The notes beneath the pieces were generated by a model. That model worked only from the letters and a program-made list of their open reading frames with translations. It was not told the origin of the DNA and ran no database searches. A stretch of DNA of 64,000 bases from JBDRNO01 sp043811005 (GTDB lineage Bacteria; Bacteroidota; Bacteroidia; NORP154): positions 1 to 64,000 of the forward strand of contig JBDRNO010000001.1 in the NCBI GenBank assembly GCA_043811005.1, written 5' to 3'. A program made the position numbers and the translations under genes. Numbering within the stretch: position 1 is the first letter of the stretch; each line of letters starts with the position of its first letter. Of this stretch, positions 1 to 8,210 are shown piece after piece.

Positions 1-20
1 CCATGCGCCTTAAAGAGTAT

Positions 21-143
21 CCTGAACAATAACCATTTTTGTAAATATTGATTTGATTTCACAGATATATTTTTTATCTGTGTAATCAGTGAAATCTGTG
101 GTTTCATTAATCAATTGTTCTTTTATACCCGAACAGTAACCAT
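21..143. repeat. Direct repeats flanking a CACAGAT-word palindrome
   Basis: The 16-base sequence CCYGAACARTAACCAT occurs at 21-36 and again at 128-143 with two differences. Between the copies is an imperfect palindrome made of a repeated word: TTTCACAGAT at 57-66, ATCTGTG at 76-82 and AAATCTGTGG at 92-101. The layout resembles a small non-coding element between duplicated target sequence, but the flanking repeat is long for a target duplication. The same word family recurs at 24699-24814. Nothing coding is seen in 1-204. Confidence 0.5.
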
Positions 144-204
144 AGTATTTACTTTAAAATTGGATATTGGTTTTAAAATATGTTATATCAAAATTTGTTG
201 AATT

Positions 205-681
205 ATGAAATTGTTTAAACTAATATTCCTGTTTTTTTTAATTATTGTAATGCAAATTAATTGTAAGAAACCCGATTATCCGTTTGTTTGCGATCTAATG
301 GATAATATGCCTCATGCAATTCAAATACCTCAGTTGACCAATATGAATATACGATATGATTTTATTGTATCAAATGATTCCGATTATCAAAAGATGTATG
401 GAGAAAAGTACTATATACTCACAGGAGATTCTCTACCGGAAATAGATTTTTCTTCAAACACTTTATTTGGAATATGTTTGCAAAATATTTGCAATAATGC
501 TGAAATTAAAGTAGCAGTTGAAACAGATATTTTTGCTAAAAATACCATATATATATGTGTTGAACAAACAGAGGAATGTGATGAAGAAAATTGTAAAACA
601 TTTTGGTGGTTGACCCCAAAAGGGACATTACAATATGGCTATTATATAAATTATATTATCCAAAATTCAAACGCAAGTTGA
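205..681 (+). CDS. Small lipoprotein, possibly PrcB-like
   Basis: This encodes a 158-residue protein with an N-terminal hydrophobic stretch ending in a cysteine at residue 20 (IIVMQINC). That fits a type II lipoprotein signal, so the product is probably membrane-anchored and faces the periplasm or the surface. The middle (DYQKMYGEKYY, then LPEIDFSSNTLFGI) loosely resembles PrcB-type domains, where a 'lP.iDF' turn precedes a beta sandwich; this is a weak resemblance only. Seven further cysteines in the mature part (C29, C91, C96, C117, C124, C130 and others nearby) are unusual for the neighbourhood and could form disulfides. The ATG at 205 puts the signal at the extreme N-terminus. Its function is unknown. 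Confidence 0.6.
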   Translation: MKLFKLIFLFFLIIVMQINCKKPDYPFVCDLMDNMPHAIQIPQLTNMNIRYDFIVSNDSDYQKMYGEKYYILTGDSLPEIDFSSNTLFGICLQNICNNAEIKVAVETDIFAKNTIYICVEQTEECDEENCKTFWWLTPKGTLQYGYYINYIIQNSNAS

Positions 682-719
682 TGAATTTTTACATTATTTG
701 GTATAAGGGAATTAGTATT

Positions 720-1502
720 ATGAGAATAGTAAAAGGAGTGATATGCCTTTTTATTTTAATTAGTCAGGCAACTGCACAGGAGAATTCATCAATACAAAGT
801 GGGTACCCTGACGATTCCTTACAAAGCAATATAGAACTGATGCTCAGTCTGAATTTTTACACAAAAAAGAATTACAGTCCGGAAATTGGAGAAATGGGAA
901 TATTTCTTAAACCTTTTAATTATTTTTCATTTGACCTGTTTATTAAAACCAAAAAGAAAAATTATCATTCCATCGGAATAAATCATTTGGGATTAAGAAA
1001 AATTACTGTATCGGAAGAATCAGAAGGTCGTAATAGAATAGAAGGATGTAATCAATATCATTTTTTTATTCAATTGAAATATCAATATGATTTTGTTTTT
1101 TTTAAAAACAAGAATTCTTTAATAAAACCACATATAGCCATTGGCATCATTCCATTTTATCATGAAGGAGAAAATTATTATTCTATAAACCAACAACCTT
1201 ATAGATCTGATGAACAGGAATATTTTAATTCTTATGGAATTTTGAGTCAGCTTTTATTAGCTTGTAGATACCAGGAAACTGAACAAGAAAAAATATTCAT
1301 AGATGCAGGAATAAAAACTAATATCTATAATATTAGTAATGAGGAATACTGGTGGAATAATTCTTATTTCTCCGGATATAATACGTATGAGAAAACTTTT
1401 CAAGGAAAGACAAAAACGATCTCGCACCATTTTATTGATGGATTTTTGGATAAAAAATATTTAATAGAATCTGTTTTTATAGGAATAGGGTATAGATTTT
1501 AA
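720..1502 (+). CDS. Putative outer-membrane beta-barrel protein
   Basis: The product is about 260 residues. The ATG at 720 was chosen because it places a clean Sec signal (MRIVKGVICLFILISQATAQ) at the N-terminus; the reading frame is open further upstream to 603, but that extension overlaps the preceding gene and is not signal-like. The mature part is rich in alternating aromatic and polar residues (FSFDLFIKTK, YHFFIQLKYQYDF) and ends in FIGIGYRF. A terminal aromatic is typical of barrels recognised by BamA. No specific family is recognised. It lies 38 bases after the lipoprotein gene, so the two may be co-transcribed. Confidence 0.6.
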   Translation: MRIVKGVICLFILISQATAQENSSIQSGYPDDSLQSNIELMLSLNFYTKKNYSPEIGEMGIFLKPFNYFSFDLFIKTKKKNYHSIGINHLGLRKITVSEESEGRNRIEGCNQYHFFIQLKYQYDFVFFKNKNSLIKPHIAIGIIPFYHEGENYYSINQQPYRSDEQEYFNSYGILSQLLLACRYQETEQEKIFIDAGIKTNIYNISNEEYWWNNSYFSGYNTYEKTFQGKTKTISHHFIDGFLDKKYLIESVFIGIGYRF

Positions 1503-1544
1503 CTATTATTATATTATTGATATATTTAATAATTAATTGATAAT

Positions 1545-4427
1545 TTGAAAAATAAAACAATAATGTATTTACTTATTAAGAAAATTATAATAAAAATGTT
1601 CATACACATGAGCGTTTGTATTGCAATTCTAATTTTGTCTAATTTTATTGTTTTCTCCCAAACTATTCGTGAAAATTTTGATAAATTAGATAATGTCTTT
1701 AATAATGGAAATGGCCATTCAGAATACTATAATGTTAATGAAATTGGCACTTTTGCATGGAGTGAGAGCAAAGTAATGATGTCGTATTTAGCTATGTATA
1801 GAACTACTAATGAAGAATATTACCTAATAAAATTAATAGACCATGCTGTTAACGTTTTGATACGTAGAGATGACAATATTTCAGCTAATATTGCTAATGG
1901 CATACTTATTCCAGGTGTTAATATTGATCCAAATCATCCTATTCAAGATTTTTCTGGTTCAATAAGGCCAACTTGGCTAGATACTTCCCACAGTGATAAT
2001 AATTTACCGTACTCTTGGGTCGTACATAGCGGGATGATCACTTTTCCTATGGCAGATTTTGCTCAGTTAGTTAAAAAGTCTCCTTCTATACAAGGAATCA
2101 TTCATAACGGCAAAACGTTTATTCAATGGGCGGACGAACTCATTATTGAAGTGGATAAAACAATACAAACACATAATAACCAATGGATAGATTGTGATCA
2201 GGCAAATTGTCTGGATGGATTACAACATATACCTTCATTTCAGACTACTAATACAGGATTCTATATTTGGCCACCAAATGCAATTCAAGCAGGAATTATG
2301 AATCCCAACCCAGGGTCAAGCGGAAATGTTACAATTATGCCATTTAACCAGCAAAATGCAATGGGTAAAACATTATTAATGATGTATTTGGCTACGGGAA
2401 ATAATACATACTTAGATAAAGTACGAAAATTAGCCAATTTTTTCAGAAGGCATCTAACAAATAGTTATGTATGGGCTTATCAGACATATTATTATGCTGA
2501 GACCCAAGGTTATATATATATTTATGACAAAAAAGAAGATATTTCTCACGCCACAATAAATACAGATTTTGCTTACTTGTGTTACAAGGAAGGAATCGTT
2601 TTTTCACATCAAGATATGGTAGGAATTGCTGAAACCTTTCAGAATAACGTTTATATGGAACCTCTTGGGCTTAACTCAAGGATAGATGGAAGTGGGGATA
2701 AACTTAGTTTATTTGGGGTTCTTGAAAAAGATGGCATTCTTCTATGGTCTGGAGGTGAATGGCTTCCTTATTCTCTGTTCAATAAAGATATTTATCATAT
2801 AGAAAGCGATATTTATGTTGATATGGCATTGTTTGGTTTAAATTTTTCAACTGAACCTAACGGACTAAAATTATTAGGCATTGCCAATTTAGCCCTATAC
2901 AAAAACTACTTTGAGCCGGTTGGTTTGGACAGGACGCCTGGAGAAAACTCCCAGTGGATTGGTGTAGATGGTGGTGATTTTAACGGAGATGGAACAAAAG
3001 AGTTTGTAGCTGTAAGAAATCATGATGCCCGCTTTTGGATAATGGAACGGCAATTTGACGGTAGCATTAATACACTGGCAAGCACTCCCTCAACCCTGTT
3101 CGGCATCAATTCCGAATGGGCAGGCGTGGCAGCAGGCGATTTTGATGCCGATGGCATAGATGAAATTGCCGGGGTGAGAAACGGTGACGGTAACTTTTAT
3201 ATGCTTGAGCAAAACGGCACCACAATTGGTATCTCTGCTCAGTATACAACCTTTGGCTCTGGCTCTTTTTGGACAGACATCACTGCCGGTGATATTGATG
3301 GGGATGGTATTGATGAGATTGTTGCTTTTAGAATCTATGATATGCGCTTTTATATTCTGGAATACAATAATGGAACTTTACAAGAGTTGACACATAGTAC
3401 TTCTTTATCTGATATTCTCATTGGCTTGGCAGCAGGAGATTTTGACGGGGATGGCAGGGATGAATGGGTGGCATATACTGCTGGGCAAGATAGATTATTG
3501 ATGTTTGAATATACAAATAATACTATTTCTCAAATTAGTACAGGACCTTCTTTAGGTGCATTTAATCTTTATCATGGGGTTGGCGCAGGAGATTTTGATG
3601 GTGACGGCATAGATGAGATCATTGCTATTCCAAATTATCCGTCATTAAATGGAAACTTTTATATTTATGAAGGAGTGAATTTTGATTTTATTGGCGTTGA
3701 GCCATTCCCCGATGATCAGGGAAATGGTGTTATAACCGGTGAAAGATTAATTGAGGATGATTTGAAAAGTATGCTTATTAGTTTAAGAAATTTTGATGGA
3801 GATATTACCATCTTCTCTACCGGTATAGAAAACATTGCGCAAACCTGCACCGATCTAATAATGGATGATCTTAATTTGCAGTCAGGAACAGAGAATGAAT
3901 ACTTTGCAAGGAATACCATTACGGCAGGTACGAATTTTACGGTTGAGTCCGGAGCCAATACAGTTCTTAGGGCAGGAAACAAAATAACTTTAAAACCCGG
4001 CTTCCATGCCAAACAAGGTTCATATTTCCGTGCTTATATTGATCCGGGTATTGCCTGCGGAGGGCAGAAGTGGTCGGGGAATTCAAGTGGTCAAACCAAT
4101 ACTTCCAACACAAATACTTTACCTGGGGAAGAAGCAAATTTGCCTGAGGAAGAAGATGAAAACGAACCCGAAACTATTGAAAAAGAAACCGATATAACCA
4201 TTCACCCCAACCCCACTCCCGGCAAATTCACCCTCACCATCCCGCAAACACAAGAGGGCAGCGCCTCAATTTATATAACAGATATTTTGGGAAGAACAGT
4301 GTATGAAAAGCAAAATAATGCAGAGCCAATACTTACCATAGACCTATCCACAAGGTACCAGGGCATCTACTTTGTTAAAGTAATAAGCGGGGATGAAATT
4401 TTCATTGAAAAGATCGTGCTTCAGTAA
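1545..4427 (+). CDS. Large T9SS-secreted protein: alpha/alpha-toroid domain plus FG-GAP repeats
   Basis: This 960-residue secreted protein is modular. A signal segment (best seen from the in-frame ATG at 1596, MFIHMSVCIAILILSNF) is followed by a helical region to about residue 450. That region has the look of a six-hairpin alpha/alpha toroid (repeated LMMYLATGNNTYLDKVRKLA-type helices and EDISHATINTDFAYLCY), as in polysaccharide lyases and epimerases. Residues about 465-720 hold five FG-GAP/VCBS-like repeats with calcium-loop motifs (DFNGDGTKE, DFDADGIDE, DIDGDGIDE, DFDGDGRDE, DFDGDGIDE). Next comes a stretch like the Bacteroidota coathanger-stack module (LKPGFHAKQGSYFRAYI), an acidic linker, and a T9SS type A sorting domain (HPNPTPGKF to the end). 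The listed start is TTG at 1545; ATG at 1563 or 1596 is equally possible. The enzymatic role is inferred only. Confidence 0.75.
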   Translation: MKNKTIMYLLIKKIIIKMFIHMSVCIAILILSNFIVFSQTIRENFDKLDNVFNNGNGHSEYYNVNEIGTFAWSESKVMMSYLAMYRTTNEEYYLIKLIDHAVNVLIRRDDNISANIANGILIPGVNIDPNHPIQDFSGSIRPTWLDTSHSDNNLPYSWVVHSGMITFPMADFAQLVKKSPSIQGIIHNGKTFIQWADELIIEVDKTIQTHNNQWIDCDQANCLDGLQHIPSFQTTNTGFYIWPPNAIQAGIMNPNPGSSGNVTIMPFNQQNAMGKTLLMMYLATGNNTYLDKVRKLANFFRRHLTNSYVWAYQTYYYAETQGYIYIYDKKEDISHATINTDFAYLCYKEGIVFSHQDMVGIAETFQNNVYMEPLGLNSRIDGSGDKLSLFGVLEKDGILLWSGGEWLPYSLFNKDIYHIESDIYVDMALFGLNFSTEPNGLKLLGIANLALYKNYFEPVGLDRTPGENSQWIGVDGGDFNGDGTKEFVAVRNHDARFWIMERQFDGSINTLASTPSTLFGINSEWAGVAAGDFDADGIDEIAGVRNGDGNFYMLEQNGTTIGISAQYTTFGSGSFWTDITAGDIDGDGIDEIVAFRIYDMRFYILEYNNGTLQELTHSTSLSDILIGLAAGDFDGDGRDEWVAYTAGQDRLLMFEYTNNTISQISTGPSLGAFNLYHGVGAGDFDGDGIDEIIAIPNYPSLNGNFYIYEGVNFDFIGVEPFPDDQGNGVITGERLIEDDLKSMLISLRNFDGDITIFSTGIENIAQTCTDLIMDDLNLQSGTENEYFARNTITAGTNFTVESGANTVLRAGNKITLKPGFHAKQGSYFRAYIDPGIACGGQKWSGNSSGQTNTSNTNTLPGEEANLPEEEDENEPETIEKETDITIHPNPTPGKFTLTIPQTQEGSASIYITDILGRTVYEKQNNAEPILTIDLSTRYQGIYFVKVISGDEIFIEKIVLQ

Positions 4428-4435
4428 CATTTTGG

Positions 4436-4552
4436 TCCCAAATTCACGTTATATTAGCCATAGACCCTACAGGCAAACTGGCAGCTGGGGTTTATATGGT
4501 TATTGCCACGAGTGATAACGGGATTTACAGGAGGAAGATAGTGGTGCAGTAG
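4436..4552 (+). pseudogene. Orphan T9SS sorting-domain remnant
   Basis: In the frame running through 4463, the DNA directly behind the previous stop reads ...LAIDPTGKLAAGVYMVI followed by ATSDNGIYRRKIVVQ and a TAG stop at 4550-4552. This is the last beta strands of a T9SS type A C-terminal domain (the G-[VI]-Y-x-V ... RKIVV signature) with no gene body or start in front of it. It is probably the tail of a former cargo gene, left behind when the present upstream gene or its end was exchanged. The remnant differs in sequence from the sorting domain that ends at 4427, so it is not a simple duplication. Confidence 0.7.
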
Positions 4553-4600
4553 TTCGATTGTTCAATTGTTCAATTGTTCAATTGTTCGATTGTTCGATTG
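4553..4600. repeat. Six-copy 8-bp tandem repeat (TTCRATTG)
   Basis: Six uninterrupted 8-base units read TTCGATTG, TTCAATTG three times, then TTCGATTG twice. It starts immediately after the TAG of the sorting-domain remnant. A related word array (TTCATTG, TTCTATTG, TCCATTG, TAAATTG) lies at about 42326-42378. Confidence 0.9.
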
Positions 4601-4831
4601 TTAGCTATAGGATGGGTGCTGGATACTGGATGCTGGATACTGGATGATTAATTCTGAATCCTGGATACTGGGCGCTGGGCATTGGCTGCATAATTGCCTG
4701 ATTACATGGTGTTTGCTGATTTTACGCAAGGATTGAATAGGTAATTGACAGAACAGATACACTGAACAACCAACAAGCATCCGCCTGCCTTGTTTATTAA
4801 TCCCCGATATAAGCAATCAGCCACCATTTAT
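4601..4831. repeat. Intergenic word-array CTGGATACTGGATG
   Basis: This gap carries loosely repeated words (GGTGCTGGATACTGGATGC, CTGGATACTGGATGA, CTGGATACTGGGCGCTGGGC) between about 4614 and 4687. A related copy (TTGCTGGATACTGGATTTTG) follows ruvB at about 25987. I see no credible gene; an open frame on the minus strand here simply translates the repeat. Confidence 0.6.
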
Positions 4832-5158
4832 TTATTGAATCAGTTTCAGCAGTTCCTTTAGTTCTTTATCGGAAATACTACCCTGCTCGGACTTGTCATA
4901 GATAGATAGCAGAAAAACAGTGGTTTTAGTAACATGCACATGAGTAATAATACGTGCGCCCCCGGATTTACCTTTGCTTTTTGATTTTATTGCAATGCGA
5001 ATTTTGTAACAATTATGCCCAATTAATGTACCGGTTTGCGGAGCTTCAACAAGTTGCATACCGAGTTTTTCAACTTCTTTTAAAAGCGAACGATATTTCT
5101 TAGCCAACCGTTTAAGCTGCTTGTTAAAAGGAGGGATTGTGAGAACATTATAACTCAT
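4832..5158 (-). CDS. RelE/ParE-like toxin of a type II toxin-antitoxin pair
   Basis: The product is 108 residues, the usual size for RelE/HigB-like toxins. The N-terminus NVLTIPPFNKQLKRLAKKYRSL matches the typical opening helix pair (F-x-K-x-h-K-x-L-x-K-K), and the core YKIRIAIKSKSKGKSGGARIITHV matches the conserved basic beta strands that in this family cut ribosome-bound mRNA. The end (VFLLSIYDKSEQGSISDKE LKELL) is the usual C-terminal strand and helix. It overlaps the upstream antitoxin gene by 11 bases, which suggests translational coupling with the antitoxin made first. That target activity is inferred from the family, and no catalytic test is possible from sequence. Confidence 0.8.
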   Translation of the reverse strand: MSYNVLTIPPFNKQLKRLAKKYRSLLKEVEKLGMQLVEAPQTGTLIGHNCYKIRIAIKSKSKGKSGGARIITHVHVTKTTVFLLSIYDKSEQGSISDKELKELLKLIQ

Positions 5159-5378
5159 CGAGCAGTTCTTTTAGAGGTTTGGCTTTGAGCTTGCCTTGTT
5201 TAACAAGGTTTAAGTTTTCAACAGCTTCTCTGAGCTCATTGAGAAACTGTTGTTTGGCAGCTGTTTTTTCTTCTTTCTGGAAATGCAAATACACTTTCCG
5301 AATATGTTCCCATTCCTTAATTGGAACGATCACAGCTTTGGGTATCCCATTATTGTCTGATATATATTGTAAATTCAT
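5148..5378 (-). CDS. Antitoxin partner of the RelE-like toxin
   Basis: The product is about 76 residues. The start was taken as the ATG at 5378 (MNLQYISDNNGIPKAVIVP) because this matches the standard antitoxin opening, a short DNA-binding beta strand followed by 'VIIPIKEW'. The frame is open up to 5501, but the extra N-terminus (KILDVGFFYNKFYLNF) is hydrophobic and looks non-coding. The rest is a charged amphipathic helix (HLQFKEEKTAAKQQFL-type, then LREAVENLNLVKQGKLKAK) that would wrap the toxin. It precedes and overlaps the toxin gene. Such pairs normally repress their own promoter, which would lie in 5379-5561. Confidence 0.75.
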   Translation of the reverse strand: MNLQYISDNNGIPKAVIVPIKEWEHIRKVYLHFQKEEKTAAKQQFLNELREAVENLNLVKQGKLKAKPLKELLDEL

Positions 5379-5561
5379 AGATTTATTTATTTTATGCGTA
5401 AGTTCTTTTTGTGTTAGTGTAGGAAAATACAATGGTTTTGCAAAGTTAAGGTAAAATTTATTGTAAAAAAATCCAACATCCAATATCTTAAATCTAATCA
5501 ATCCAAATAATATCTATCAACAACATGTTAGTCATAATAAAATTGCAAGTGCTTATAGGTG

Positions 5562-6155
5562 TCACAATCTACCCAACGTAATTTTAATTAACTGCTCAAG
5601 TGAAAGCTCTGAGCTTTCAGACCTTAGTGCCTGGTCAATTACTTTTTCCGCTGATTTTTTTGCAAAACCCAGCATTAGTAAAGCGGATAAAGCATCATCT
5701 CTTATTTTACGGTTTGTTCCAGATACAGGGGAATCAACTTCCGCTATAATGCCTTCTTTTTCCAACCTGTCTTTCAGGTCAATAATGATACGCTCGGCGG
5801 TTTTTCCGCCAATTCCTTTGATGCTTTGCAGCTTGGCGGCATCTTTTGTGATGATCGCCTGGCTGATCTCATCAGGAGACATTGATGAAAGGACCACCCT
5901 GGCGGTATTGGTACCTACTCCCGATACTGAGATCAAATGACGAAAGAGCTGTCTCTCCTGTTGACCGGCAAATCCATAAAGGGTATGGGAATCTTCCCTT
6001 ACTACCAAATGTGTGTATAATTTACAATTGCCGGGATCGGGGAGCTGAGAATAAGTATGTAAGGAAATGTTAATAAAATACCCTACTCCACTACAGTCAA
6101 TAATGACATAAGTGGGGGTTTTTTCTAATAATTCACCTTTTATGTGATTAATCAT
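5562..6155 (-). CDS. ruvA: Holliday junction branch migration protein RuvA
   Basis: RuvA binds four-way DNA junctions as a tetramer and loads the RuvB motor for branch migration. The 197-residue length is normal. Residues 1-62 form the OB-fold (MINHIKGELLEKTPTYVII, then GVGYFINIS and VVREDSHTLYGF). Two helix-hairpin-helix motifs follow (LISVSGVGTNTARVVLS and LQSIKGIGGKTAERIIIDL), and the C-terminal RuvB-binding three-helix domain ends in LEQLIKITLGRL. Its partner ruvB is in this window at 24904-25953, not adjacent. The divergent malic enzyme gene is a common neighbour in Bacteroidota. Confidence 0.97.
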   Translation of the reverse strand: MINHIKGELLEKTPTYVIIDCSGVGYFINISLHTYSQLPDPGNCKLYTHLVVREDSHTLYGFAGQQERQLFRHLISVSGVGTNTARVVLSSMSPDEISQAIITKDAAKLQSIKGIGGKTAERIIIDLKDRLEKEGIIAEVDSPVSGTNRKIRDDALSALLMLGFAKKSAEKVIDQALRSESSELSLEQLIKITLGRL

Positions 6156-6459
6156 GTTTTAATAAGCATCAAAAATATAATTTTGTAAAATAATATTACA
6201 AAAATAGGCACTTATATTTTCATTATTGATAACATGTTAACGATAATTTAATTAATGTAAGTAGACAAGCCTGCAGTCGGCAGTCCCCAGTCGGCAAAAA
6301 AATTGCTTCCTGCAAACTGCTGATTGCCGACTAAAGACTGGAGTCTGCCGATTTGCATGATTAATAGGTTTGCTGCATTTTCAGCTAAAGGCGGTCTTTA
6401 TTTAAAACTCGATTTTAAATAAACGAAGTAACTAATCAGTATGATTAATTTTTAATTTA
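6156..6459. repeat. Intergenic region with CAGTCGGCA word palindrome
   Basis: Between divergent ruvA and the malic enzyme gene, bases about 6270-6356 hold an imperfect palindrome made of the word AGTCGGCA and its complement: CAGTCGGCAGTCCCCAGTC on the left, and GATTGCCGACTAAAGACTGG with AGTCTGCCGATTTGC on the right. AACATGTTAACGATAATTTA (6230-6249) resembles TAACATGTT/CAACATGTT motifs elsewhere in the window (5521-5528, 8164-8172). No gene is seen in this gap. Confidence 0.6.
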
Positions 6460-6489
6460 TTGTTAATAATAAAAATTCAAATAAATTTG
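6459..6489 (+). promoter_or_regulatory. Bacteroidota-type promoter for malic enzyme
   Basis: The sequence ATTG at 6459-6462 is followed, 19 bases later, by TAAATTTG at 6482-6489. This matches the TTTG-N19-TAnnTTTG arrangement recognised by the primary sigma factor of Bacteroidota. The ATG of the malic enzyme gene is 66 bases downstream. Confidence 0.6.
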
Positions 6490-6554
6490 TTATTAGTTTT
6501 GTCCCGAAATTCATAATAAAACATTATTTATTCACTATAAAAAATAAAAAAACC

Positions 6555-8030
6555 ATGGCAAATCTTAAATTATCCTTAGACGATCTCGATAAAGTATTCC
6601 CTGAAGAATTTTCAGAGGACCAAATAGCAAATGCGCAAACCCTGTTCCTTAAAGAGCTGTCTTACGATATGCATAAGTTTTATGGCGGAAAGATGGCTAC
6701 GGTTCCCAGAGCCGGGTTATATGGATTCAACTGGTTTAATGTATGGTACACACCCGGGGTATCTAAAGTCTCAACCTCGATCAGGGATGATAATAATGCT
6801 TCTTTTGATCTGTCAAACCGCGGAAACTCTGTTGCAATAGTTAGTGACTCTACAAGAGTTCTGGGAGATGGTAATTGCTCTCCTTCCGGGGGGCTTGGAG
6901 TTATGGAAGGCAAGGCTTTTTTAATGAAATATTTAGGGGGCATTGACGCCACTGCCCTATGTATTGATAGCAGGAACGAAAAAGGTGAAAATGATCCTGA
7001 TAAGGTCATTGAATTTGTGAAAATGTTACAGCATAGTTTCGGAGCTATCAATCTTGAAGATATCTCCCAGCCCAACTGTTTCAAAATACTTGACACCCTT
7101 CGTGAGGAGACCAGTATCCCTGTTTGGCACGATGATGCACAGGGAACAGGATGTGTAACACTTGCAGCATTAATTAATGCCTTAAAAATTGTTGATAAGG
7201 ATATCGGTAAAGTTAAATTGGCTTTTTATGGAGCCGGGGCATCAAATACGACAATAGCCCGGCTAATTATTAAAGCAGGTGCCGATCCTGAAAATATTAT
7301 CCTGGTTGACTCCAAGGGAGGCCTTCATACAGGACGCGATGACATTAAAGCCGATACAAGATTTTACAGGAAATGGGAGCTATGTGAAACAACAAATCCT
7401 AAGAGGGTAACTAATATCGCGGATGCAATGAAAGGAGCGGATGCCCTCATAGCTCTTTCAAAACCAGGCCCTTACGAAATTAAACCGGAATGGATCAGGG
7501 GCATGACTGATAAATCAATTGTATTTGTTTGTGCCAACCCTGTACCCGAAATATACCCGCATGTAGCTAAAGAAGCGGGCGCTTATATTGTTGCAACCGG
7601 GAGGGGCGACTTTGCAAACCAGGTCAATAATTCTCTCGGTTTCCCCGGAATTTTAAAAGGAGCTTTAATTGTAAGAGCAACACATATCACTGATAATATG
7701 GCAATTACAGCTGCTTACTCTATAGCTAAAACTGCTGAAGATAGAGGAATTAGTCCTCATAATATCACTCCTTTAATGAGTGAAAGAGTGGTTTACCCTG
7801 CCGAAGCCAGGGATGTGGCTATGCAGGCTATAAAAGACGGAGTGGCAAGAAAGATAATGAGCGCAGATGAAGTATATGCAAGAGCCGAAAAAGAGATTGA
7901 AGAATCAGGAAATTTATTCAATAATCTTATGGAAAATGGCTTTATTAAAGAACCGCCCCTCAGCATGCTCGAAAATGTATTAAACCGCGTTATTGAACAA
8001 ATAAGAGTTGAGGAAGAGGTTAAGGTTTAA
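6555..8030 (+). CDS. NAD(P)-dependent malic enzyme
   Basis: This cytoplasmic enzyme oxidatively decarboxylates malate to pyruvate with NAD(P)H formation, feeding anabolism or gluconeogenesis. The 491 residues contain the family landmarks: VWYTPGVS at 63-70, SDSTRVLGDGN at 97-107, the catalytic-lysine region MEGKAFLMKYLGG at 117-129, the metal-binding stretch VWHDDAQGTGC at 190-200, and a Rossmann nucleotide site FYGAGASNTTIARL at 224-237. It is the short form without a fused phosphotransacetylase domain. The WHDDAQGTGC variant replaces the commoner FHDDQQGTA and belongs to a divergent bacterial subgroup, so cofactor preference cannot be read safely. It has its own TAnnTTTG promoter and no obvious operon partner. 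Confidence 0.93.
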   Translation: MANLKLSLDDLDKVFPEEFSEDQIANAQTLFLKELSYDMHKFYGGKMATVPRAGLYGFNWFNVWYTPGVSKVSTSIRDDNNASFDLSNRGNSVAIVSDSTRVLGDGNCSPSGGLGVMEGKAFLMKYLGGIDATALCIDSRNEKGENDPDKVIEFVKMLQHSFGAINLEDISQPNCFKILDTLREETSIPVWHDDAQGTGCVTLAALINALKIVDKDIGKVKLAFYGAGASNTTIARLIIKAGADPENIILVDSKGGLHTGRDDIKADTRFYRKWELCETTNPKRVTNIADAMKGADALIALSKPGPYEIKPEWIRGMTDKSIVFVCANPVPEIYPHVAKEAGAYIVATGRGDFANQVNNSLGFPGILKGALIVRATHITDNMAITAAYSIAKTAEDRGISPHNITPLMSERVVYPAEARDVAMQAIKDGVARKIMSADEVYARAEKEIEESGNLFNNLMENGFIKEPPLSMLENVLNRVIEQIRVEEEVKV

Positions 8031-8210
8031 TAATATTTTAAGGGCTATATTTATTTTATTACTTTTTTATATTTAAGCAATTTCAGTTTCTCGGCTAACT
8101 GATAAACCGAAAACTGACAACTGATACCTGATAAACTGAAAAAAATGAAATTTGATTATCGTCAACATGTTATCAATAGTGAATTTTTAAGAGCTTAAAT
8201 ACATATATAA
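8031..8210. repeat. ACTGATA word palindrome upstream of sirtuin
   Basis: At 8091-8141 the sequence TTTCAGTTTCTCGG is answered by CCGAAAACTGA and AAACTGAAA, and the core repeats the words AACTGATA, AACTGACA and CCTGATA. TCAACATGTTATCAATAG at about 8163-8180 resembles the motif near 6228. No gene is seen in this gap. Confidence 0.55.

Noticed and set aside
4553..4600. Short direct repeats that could suggest a CRISPR array
   Set aside because: Units are 8 bases with no spacers; a true array has 23-50 base repeats with unique spacers. No cas gene is present.
4601..4816. Open frame on the minus strand (71 residues)
   Set aside because: It only translates the CTGGATACTGG word repeat and has no recognisable protein features.
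5148..5501. Longer antitoxin reading frame starting at 5501
   Set aside because: The extra 41 residues are hydrophobic and unlike antitoxin starts; ATG at 5378 gives the family opening.
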